Shown here piece after piece: positions 51,376 to 57,206 of a DNA stretch of 57,206 nucleotides; within the stretch, counting starts at the first letter, position 1; each line of letters starts with the position of its first letter. A program made the position numbers and the translations under genes. The stretch is from Streptomyces albospinus. GTDB taxonomy: Bacteria; Actinomycetota; Actinomycetes; Streptomycetales; Streptomycetaceae. The notes beneath the pieces are model-generated. The model was not told the DNA's origin. It was given only the letters and a program-made list of their open reading frames with translations, and ran no database searches. The stretch is from positions 124,302-181,507 of the forward strand of contig NZ_BMRP01000006.1 of assembly GCF_014648695.1 (NCBI RefSeq), read 5' to 3'.

Positions 51376-51400
51376 CCCGCGGGCAGCGCCGGGCGGGCGC
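51340..51400. repeat. 26-bp direct repeat across the MFS stop codon
   Basis: The 26-bp sequence beginning GCCCGCGGGCAGCGCC occurs exactly at 51340-51365 (inside the gene) and at 51375-51400 (after the stop codon), with 9 bp between. It looks like a recent slippage duplication and places a hairpin-capable element after the gene. Confidence 0.8.
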
Positions 51401-51427
51401 CGAGTCTCGGCCCGCGGCCCCGCCCGG

Positions 51428-52384
51428 TCACTCCTGGCCGAACGCCAGCTTCTCCAGTTGCTCCAGCCGCTCCCGGGACACGTCGTCGACCGGGGTGTAC
51501 GCCAGTACCTTCGGCCCGGGATTCGGCCCCGTCCACAGATTCGTGCCGGTCAGCTGGAGGAGGCCGACCTTCGGGTGCCGGAAGACCTTGAGGGCGCTCG
51601 CCGGGCGCTCGACCTCGTGCTGCGCCCAGATCTCGCGGAACTCCGGCGACGCCTCGGTCAGCCGCGTCACCAGCGCCTTCCACGCCGGCTCCGCGACGTG
51701 CTCGGCCATCGAGGCGCGGAACTTGGCGGTCATGGTCCGGACCGTGGCCTCCCGGTCGGCGAGCGTGGCCCGCCACCCGGGGTGGGTGAACGCCAGCCAC
51801 ATGCAGTTGCGGTCCTCCTCGGGCAGCGCGTCGAGGTCGCACATCAGCTGCCCGTACGTGCTGTTGTAGGCGAGGATGTCGAACCGGCTGTTCTGCACCA
51901 CCGCGGGGAACGGCGCGAGCTGGTGCAGGATCTGACGCAACGCCAGCGGAACGCCCGTGCACTCCTTGCCCGGCAGCGGGTCGATCGCCCCGGCGAGCGC
52001 GAAGAGATGGCTGCGCTCGGCGCGGTCCAGCAGCAGCGCGCGGGCCACCGCGTCCAGCACCTGCGGCGAGACGTGGATGTCCCGGCCCTGTTCGAGCCAG
52101 GTGTACCAGGTCACGCCGACCGCGCCGAGATGCGCGACCTCCTCGCGGCGCAGCCCGGGGGTGCGCCGCCGGCTGCCACGCGGCAGGCCGACCTGCTCCG
52201 GGGTGATCCGCTCCCGCCGGCTGCGCAGGAACGCGGCCAACTCCGCCCGCCGGATGGCGTCGCCGGCCCGCGGGGCTGCGCCGCCACCGCCACCTGTGGC
52301 ACCCTGCCGTACCGTCACATCCGCGGCGCCGCCCGGTCCGGTCGGCCCCGCCGCCACTGCCACATCGGTCGCATCCACGCTCAT
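51428..52384 (-). CDS. MmyB-family XRE transcriptional regulator, second copy
   Basis: This 318-residue paralogue of the 47.0 kb regulator has the same domain order: a helix-turn-helix (AAFLRSRRERITPEQVGLP, RRRTPGLRREEVAHLGAVGVTWYTWLEQGR split at residues 48-95) and an MmyB ligand domain (PAVVQNSRFDILAYNSTYGQL, ADREATVRTMTAKF, WTGPNPGPKVLAYTP). The first 40 residues are a Gly/Ala-rich extension absent from copy 1. ATG 52384. It diverges from an MFS gene across an operator like that of copy 1. Confidence 0.88.
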   Translation of the reverse strand: MSVDATDVAVAAGPTGPGGAADVTVRQGATGGGGGAAPRAGDAIRRAELAAFLRSRRERITPEQVGLPRGSRRRTPGLRREEVAHLGAVGVTWYTWLEQGRDIHVSPQVLDAVARALLLDRAERSHLFALAGAIDPLPGKECTGVPLALRQILHQLAPFPAVVQNSRFDILAYNSTYGQLMCDLDALPEEDRNCMWLAFTHPGWRATLADREATVRTMTAKFRASMAEHVAEPAWKALVTRLTEASPEFREIWAQHEVERPASALKVFRHPKVGLLQLTGTNLWTGPNPGPKVLAYTPVDDVSRERLEQLEKLAFGQE

Positions 52385-52430
52385 GCACCCAGCCTGCCGC
52401 AGAGCCCAGCCGGTTGCCAGGTAGCGCTGA

Positions 52431-52454
52431 TACCAGGATAAGGACACTCTGGTA
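52431..52454. promoter_or_regulatory. MmyB operator 2 (inverted repeat between regulator and MFS genes)
   Basis: TACCAG (52431-52436) and CTGGTA (52449-52454) with a 12-bp centre repeat the core of the operator at 46957-46985, in the same position between a divergent MmyB gene and MFS gene. The -10/start area of the MFS gene follows directly. Confidence 0.72.
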
Positions 52455-52485
52455 CCCCTCTGAGCCAGCCGCGATCGTCTAGTGC

Positions 52486-53940
52486 GTGACCGAAACCCAG
52501 ATACAGCGCACCACACCGGCGGCACCCACCCCGGCTGCCCGGCACCGTACGGCACCCACCCCGCTGCTGACCCCCCTGGGCCTGCTGACCGTCCTCCTGG
52601 GCGCGGCCCTTCCGATGATCGACTTCTTTATCGTCAACGTCGCCCTGCCGACCATCGACCACGACCTGCACGCGGGTCCCGCACTGCTGGAAATGGTCGT
52701 CGCCGGCTACGGCGTCGCCTACGCCACGATGCTCGTGCTCGGCGGACGGCTCGGCGACATCGCCGGCCGACGCCGGCTGTTCCTCTGGGGCCTGGCCACC
52801 TTCGGTCTCACCTCGCTCGCCTGCGGACTGGCTCCCGACGCCTGGACACTGGTGATCGCCCGGGTCGCCCAGGGCGCGGCAGCCGCCCTGCTGCTGCCGC
52901 AGGTACTGGCCACCATCCAGGCCACCACCACCGGCAAGCGGCGCGCCAAGGCCGTCAGCCTCTACGGCGGCACGGCCGGCGTCTCCAGCGCCGTCGGCCA
53001 GGTGCTCGGCGGGCTGCTGGTCTCGGTCGACCTGGCCGGCACCGGCTGGCGGGCGGTGTTCCTGGTGAACGTCCCGATCGCCGTGGTGGCCTGGCTACTT
53101 GCGGCCCGTACGGTCCCCGAGACCCGGTCCCCGCACCCCAGCCGCGTCGACGGCCCCGGCACCGCGCTGCTCGCCACCTCCCTGATCGCCCTGCTGCTGC
53201 CGCTCACCGAGGGCCGCGCCGCCGGCTGGCCCGTGTGGTCCTGGCTGCTGCTGGCGGTCTTCCCGTTCTCGGCCGCCGCGTTCATCGCCGTCGAGCGCCG
53301 CGCCGAGCGGTCCGGCCGCACCCCCCTCGTGCCGCCGTCCCTCCTCCGCATCCCCTCCGTCCACAGCGGCCTGTCCATGATGATCCCGTTCTCGGTCGGC
53401 TTCGGCGGCTTCATGTTCGTGGTGGCGGTGGCTCTCCAGACCGGCCTCCGCTACGGCCCGCTCGCCGCCGGCATCTCGCTCGCCCCGCTCTGCCTCGCCT
53501 TCTTCCTCGCCTCGCTGGCCGGGCCGCGGCTGGTGCAGCGCTTCGGCCGGCGGGTGGTGATCACCGGCTCGCTGATCCAGGGCGCCGGGCTGCTCGCCCT
53601 GGCCCTGACCGTCCACGCCGGCTGGCCGCACATCTCGGTCATGGAGCTGGCACCGAGCATGACGATGCTGGGCATCGGGCAGGGCATGCTGCTGCCGGTC
53701 GTGGTGCGGATCGTGCTGAGCGAGCTGCCGGTGGCACAGGCGGGCGTGGGCGGCGGCGTCATGGTCACCACGCAGCAGTCCGGTCTCGCCCTCGGCGTGG
53801 CCACGCTGGGCACCCTCTTCCTCGCCCTGCTCCCCTCCGCCGGCATCCGCGACGCCCTGCTCGCCGCCGTGCTGACCCAGCTCCTGATCGTCCTGGGCAC
53901 GACCCTGCTCGGCTTCCGCCTCCCCCGCACCCTGAGCTGA
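52486..53940 (+). CDS. MFS transporter, DHA2 drug exporter, third copy
   Basis: This 484-residue protein has 14 helices: MIDFFIVNVALPTIDHDL in helix 1, ARVAQGAAAALLLPQVLATI, and GTGWRAVFLVNVPIAVVAWLL. It is closer to the 45.4 kb exporter than to the 49.9 kb one (GTGWR, LGGLLVS and divergent MmyB are shared). Probably controlled by MmyB 2 through the operator at 52431. GTG 52486. The substrate is unknown. Confidence 0.9.
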   Translation: MTETQIQRTTPAAPTPAARHRTAPTPLLTPLGLLTVLLGAALPMIDFFIVNVALPTIDHDLHAGPALLEMVVAGYGVAYATMLVLGGRLGDIAGRRRLFLWGLATFGLTSLACGLAPDAWTLVIARVAQGAAAALLLPQVLATIQATTTGKRRAKAVSLYGGTAGVSSAVGQVLGGLLVSVDLAGTGWRAVFLVNVPIAVVAWLLAARTVPETRSPHPSRVDGPGTALLATSLIALLLPLTEGRAAGWPVWSWLLLAVFPFSAAAFIAVERRAERSGRTPLVPPSLLRIPSVHSGLSMMIPFSVGFGGFMFVVAVALQTGLRYGPLAAGISLAPLCLAFFLASLAGPRLVQRFGRRVVITGSLIQGAGLLALALTVHAGWPHISVMELAPSMTMLGIGQGMLLPVVVRIVLSELPVAQAGVGGGVMVTTQQSGLALGVATLGTLFLALLPSAGIRDALLAAVLTQLLIVLGTTLLGFRLPRTLS

Positions 53941-54007
53941 GGCCCGAGCCGCGCCCTTCCACCACGGCCCGCTCCCCACCCCCCACCACCCACCCTCACC
54001 CTTACGA

Positions 54008-54031
54008 CTGACAAATATTGAAATCTGTCAG
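54008..54031. promoter_or_regulatory. inverted repeat upstream of the aldo/keto reductase (TetR-type operator)
   Basis: CTGACA (54008-54013) and TGTCAG (54026-54031) are separated by 12 bp of AT-rich sequence (AATATTGAAATC), 72 bp before the start codon. The AT-rich centre stands out in this GC-rich genome. This form is typical of TetR-family operators, and a TetR gene lies 2.2 kb downstream. Confidence 0.6.
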
Positions 54032-54103
54032 CCGTCATGTCATGGTGAATACACGGCTGCACACCAGCCACCCACCGCCCCTCCCTCCCCTCAGGAGCAC
54101 GCC

Positions 54104-55108
54104 GTGCAGACCCGCACCCTCGGCACCACCGGCCCGCAGACCTCCGCCCTCGGCCTCGGCTGCATGGGCATGTCCGCCCTCTACGGCGACAGCGACCGCG
54201 CCGAATCCCTCGCCACCATCCACGCCGCCCTCGACGCCGGCATCACCCTCCTCGACACCGGCGACTTCTACGGCATGGGCCACAACGAACTCCTCATCAA
54301 CGAAGCCCTGCGGACGGCCCCCGCCGCCGCCCGCGAAAAGGCCCTGACCAGCGTCAAGTTCGGCGCCCTGCGCACCGTCGAGGGCGGCTTCAGCGGCTAT
54401 GACGGCCGGCCCGCCGCGGTGAAGAACTTCGCCGCGTACTCCCTCCAGCGCCTGGGCACCGACCACATCGACATCTACCGGATCGCCCGTGTCGACCCCG
54501 ACGTCCCGATCGAGGAGACCGTCGGCGCCATCGCCGAGCTGGTCGCGGCCGGCCACGTCCGCCACATCGGCCTCTCCGAGGTGGGCGCGGACACCCTGCG
54601 CCGGGCCGCCGCCGTCGCCCCGATCGCCGACCTCCAGATCGAGTACTCCCTCATCTCCCGCGGCATCGAGGACGCGATCCTCCCCACCGCCCGCGAACTG
54701 GGCATCGGCATCACCGCCTACGGAGTGCTCTCCCGCGGCCTGATCAGCGGCCACTTCACCCGTGACCGCAAGCTCGCCGCCAACGACTTCCGCGGGATGT
54801 CACCGCGCTTCCAGGGCGACAACCTGGACCGCAACCTCGACCTCGTGGACGCACTCCGCAAGATCGCCGACCAGAAGGGCATCTCGGTCGCCCAGACCGC
54901 CATCGCCTGGGTTCTCTCCCGCGGCGAGGACATCGTCCCCCTGGTCGGCGCCCGCCGCCGCGACCGCCTCACCGAGGCCCTCGGCGCCCTGGACGTCACC
55001 CTGGACGCCGCCGACCTGACCGCCATCGAGCAGGCCATCCCCGCCGGCGCCGCCGCAGGCGACCGCTACCCGGCAGTCCAGATGGCCCACTTGGACAGCG
55101 AACACTGA
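54104..55108 (+). CDS. aldo/keto reductase, second copy
   Basis: This 334-residue NADPH-dependent oxidoreductase has GLGCMGMSALYG near the start, the catalytic Asp/Tyr in LLDTGDFYGMGHNE (about residues 49-62) and the Lys in LTSVKFG (about 86). The tetrad His is replaced in IDIYRIARVDP (about 126-136), as in some plant-type and YajO-like relatives. C-terminal VPLVGARRRDRLTEAL binds the cofactor phosphate. AGGAGC lies before the GTG at 54104. It is preceded by a likely TetR operator. Confidence 0.88.
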   Translation: MQTRTLGTTGPQTSALGLGCMGMSALYGDSDRAESLATIHAALDAGITLLDTGDFYGMGHNELLINEALRTAPAAAREKALTSVKFGALRTVEGGFSGYDGRPAAVKNFAAYSLQRLGTDHIDIYRIARVDPDVPIEETVGAIAELVAAGHVRHIGLSEVGADTLRRAAAVAPIADLQIEYSLISRGIEDAILPTARELGIGITAYGVLSRGLISGHFTRDRKLAANDFRGMSPRFQGDNLDRNLDLVDALRKIADQKGISVAQTAIAWVLSRGEDIVPLVGARRRDRLTEALGALDVTLDAADLTAIEQAIPAGAAAGDRYPAVQMAHLDSEH

Positions 55109-55302
55109 CAACAGAGAGGAGCGACACCCGCCGACCGACACCCGCCGAGCGGCGACCGACGAGCGGCGACCGACGAGCGACGGCAAGCGCCGTACCACCG
55201 AGCCCCCCACGGAGCGCCAGGCTGGGGCACCTCCCCAGACCCGACCGCCCCGCCCGGCAGTCGCTTGAGCTCTCGACACCCGGCGCTGCGAGGCTTCGCC
55301 GA

Positions 55303-55344
55303 GCGGCAAGCGGCAAGCGGCAAGCGGCAAGCGGCAAGCGGCAA
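55303..55344. repeat. 7-bp tandem repeat GCGGCAA x6
   Basis: Six perfect, uninterrupted copies, in the gap after the aldo/keto reductase gene. A slippage-prone tract likely to vary in copy number. Confidence 0.9.
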
Positions 55345-56064
55345 CGAGACATGGCAGGAAACGGGTGGGCTCCGGAACCAGGCGGAAGGGAAAGGGACTT
55401 CGGTCGACGTGGGGCTATGGCTATAGCTACGGGGCGAGGGAGAGGCCATGGGGTCACGCCGACGCCCGCCGATCGCACACCGCTCACGGTCCCACCGGCC
55501 AGGCATCAGCTGAGGGTTGCCGAGGGCCCAGTAAGCGAGCCGCTGGCCGATGGCCGTCGGCGATCCCGCACTCGGCGCGCCTGCCGGCTGAGGATGGCTC
55601 GCTCGAAGCTCAGGGCTGGAGTTCGTGCCTGCGACTCCTGTGCCGGGGGCTCCCATGGCCGGAGTTCGTCGGCCGGGGTCCGTACCCGGGGCTCGCGCGG
55701 CAGGGCTTGCGCAGCCGGCGTTCGTTGGCTGGGCTTCTTGCCTGGGGCTCCCGTGCCTGGGCTCCCCTGGCTGGAGTTCGCCAGCCGGGGTCCGTGCCGA
55801 GGCGCACGCAGGCTCGCGCCACGGCGCAGGCGAGTCCTTGTCGGGGCGTACGCGAGCTCGCGCCGAGGCACACGGAGGCCCTGCCCGGGCGCAGGCGGGC
55901 CCGTGTCAGGGCGTACGAGAGCCCGTGCGTCGAGGCACACGCGAGGGGGAGGGGTGGGGGGAGGGGGAGGCCCCCGGGGAGAGCGGATCGCGGGTACCGT
56001 CCATAGAGAGCCGAGACGCGCGACCCCCCGGCCGGGCACCAGCCAGGTACCCGCCACCGGACAC

Positions 56065-56214
56065 CCGTCGGTTGCCCACCATCAGGCGTCCGTCGAGTGC
56101 CCACCATCAGGCCTCCGTCGGTTGCCCACCACCAGGCCTCCGTCGGTTGCCCACCACCGGACACCCGTCGGCTGCCCACCACCGGGCGCCCACCGGTTGC
56201 CCACCGCCGTCTCT
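56065..56214. repeat. 25-bp tandem minisatellite, six units
   Basis: Six head-to-tail 25-bp units begin at 56065, 56090, 56115, 56140, 56165 and 56190, with core CCGTCGGTTGCCCACC and small changes; a partial unit precedes them. There are no unique spacers, so it is not a CRISPR array. It ends 72 bp before the TetR start and could affect its expression. Confidence 0.9.
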
Positions 56215-56285
56215 GTCCCCACGTCCCTGCCACCGCCACCCCTGCCGTCCCGCCCCGCCCCCTCCCCGAAAGGCCGGCCCGTTCC

Positions 56286-56867
56286 ATGCCCCCCGAGACG
56301 TTGACCCCCGAGCGCATCCTCGAAGCCACCGAGGAGGTGCTGCGCCGTTACGGCCCGGCCAAGGCCACGGTGGTGGACGTCGCGCGCGCCCTGGGCGTCA
56401 GCCACGGCAGCGTCTACCGCCACTTCCGTACGAAGACGGCGTTGCGGGAGGCGGTCACGGCGCGCTGGCTGGACCGTACGAGCGAGCAGCTGGCAGCCAT
56501 CGTCACGGACGGGGGTCCGGCCGACGACCGGCTGGGCCGCTGGCTCGCCGCCCTCTTCGAGGCGAAGCGGCACAAGGCCGGTGACGACCCCGAACTCTTC
56601 GCCACGTATATGACGTTGATCGGTGAGAGCGGCGGTGTCGTCGACCGGCATGTCACCGACCTCGAATCCCAGCTCGCCACGATCATCGAGGCCGGCGTCG
56701 CCGAGGGCACCTTCCGCGCCCCCTCCCCCGCCACCACCGCCCATGCCGTCTTCGCCGCCACCGGCCGTTTCCACGACCCCTGTTACGCCGCGGAGTGGTC
56801 CCGCCCGGAGATCACCGCCGACTTCGAGGCGGTCCGCGATCTGGTGATGCGGGGGCTGCGGGGCTAG
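56286..56867 (+). CDS. TetR-family transcriptional regulator
   Basis: This 193-residue repressor has an N-terminal TetR helix-turn-helix (RILEATEEVLRRYGPAKATVVDVARALGVSHGSVYRHFRTKTALREAV split over residues 9-55) and a helical ligand domain with YMTLIGESGGVVDRHV near 112-127. ATG 56286 is preceded by GAAAGG. It is likely the regulator of the aldo/keto reductase, whose promoter carries an inverted repeat (54008), although repeats separate the two genes. Confidence 0.88.
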   Translation: MPPETLTPERILEATEEVLRRYGPAKATVVDVARALGVSHGSVYRHFRTKTALREAVTARWLDRTSEQLAAIVTDGGPADDRLGRWLAALFEAKRHKAGDDPELFATYMTLIGESGGVVDRHVTDLESQLATIIEAGVAEGTFRAPSPATTAHAVFAATGRFHDPCYAAEWSRPEITADFEAVRDLVMRGLRG

Positions 56868-57206
56868 ACCCTGCGGTCGAAGTCCCGCCTGTCACCAACC
56901 GTCTGGCACGCCGCTCGCCGTACCGGACGCCGCCCCCCAGCACGCCCCCTCGCCGTACCGGCCGCCGCCCCCAGCACGCCAGCACACCCAGCCCCAGTAC
57001 ACCCAGTCCCCCGTACGCCCAGTCCCCCGTACGCCCAGCACAAGGGTCATCTCCTCGGACACCCACCACAAGGGCCGTGGCCCGGCGCGGCGGGAGCACA
57101 CGCCGGATGCCGCCCGGGCCGCGTTTCGGGCGGACGGCGGGAGTTCGGCGGCAGGGCCCAGGACGCCGCCCGCGCTCCCGGTGCGTGCCCTGTAGACGCA
57201 AAACGC
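56868..57206. other. 339-bp gene-free right end with tandem repeats
   Basis: No gene is supported. From about 56910 to 57050 the plus strand has C-rich, degenerate tandem units around CGCCGTACCGG and CCCAGTCCCCCGTACG, the latter twice almost exactly (about 57003-57035). Confidence 0.55.

Larger units (their letters stand above)
55109..56285. repeat. 1.18-kb gene-free region built largely of minisatellite repeats
   Basis: No gene is supported on either strand. Contents from left: a 14-bp unit GAGCGGCGACCGAC twice (55147-55174); six exact copies of GCGGCAA (55303-55344); a degenerate array with CCGGAGTTCGT- and GGGGCTCCC-like units (about 55610-55930); a purine-rich patch (about 55935-55985); and six 25-bp units (56065-56214) just before the TetR gene. 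The open frames crossing it look like repeat translations. Confidence 0.7.

Noticed and set aside
56065..56214. CRISPR-like regular array of 25-bp units.
   Set aside because: Units are directly adjacent with no unique spacers, no leader and no cas genes; it is a tandem minisatellite.
55066..56584. Several 200-300-codon open frames across the repeat region.
   Set aside because: Their translations mirror the DNA repeats and run through the TetR promoter; no domains or ribosome sites.

Overview
This 57.2 kb window is very GC-rich with strongly GC-biased third codon positions. It carries Streptomyces hallmarks: XRE/DUF397 pairs, MmyB-type regulators, a DUF5753 regulator, GlnR-like boxes, GTG and TTG starts behind purine-rich ribosome sites, and an ABC sugar uptake operon without its own ATPase. 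I read it as a chromosomal segment of a Streptomyces or a close relative. No rRNA, tRNA, complete insertion sequence or CRISPR array is visible.

Layout. 0-8.7 kb: minus-strand housekeeping genes (sirohydrochlorin chelatase, dGTPase, ferredoxin reductase) diverge from a nitrate reductase, followed by adenosine deaminase, a gamma-glutamylcyclotransferase-like gene and a DUF218 protein. 8.7-19 kb: a secreted serine protease with a repeat tail, CutA, a cupin, an O-methyltransferase, a TauE/SafE exporter, an aldo/keto reductase, an XRE/DUF397 pair, an M20 hydrolase and a lipoprotein glycosidase candidate. 19-28.5 kb: a two-component system, the nitrite reductase operon, an ArsR/AHSA1 pair, an SDR and a membrane protein. 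28.5-37 kb: an APC permease, a HATPase protein, an ABC sugar transporter, a frameshifted TauD gene and an ArsR-type regulator. 37-41.9 kb: an accessory island with an integrase scar, a shortened radical SAM gene, a CYTH enzyme, small ORFs, a regulator and a GNAT gene, bounded by two copies of one 34-bp hairpin. 41.9-57.2 kb: pyruvate phosphate dikinase, three MFS exporters with two MmyB regulators, MarR, DusB, a second aldo/keto reductase, a 1.2 kb repeat-filled gap and a TetR regulator.

How genes work together. Nitrate assimilation is split between nasA (4.0 kb) and the FAD oxidoreductase-nirB-nirD operon (21.4 kb). Both promoters carry the same spaced GAAAC/GTAAC element at nearly the same distance from the start codon, as expected for common GlnR control, and the chelatase beside nasA could supply siroheme to NirB. 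Two MFS/MmyB modules at 46-48 kb and 51-54 kb share one operator motif. The ArsR/AHSA1 operon is preceded by twin operators. The most unusual parts are the radical SAM-CYTH island and an 11-bp phased pentamer array between divergent genes at 28.6 kb.
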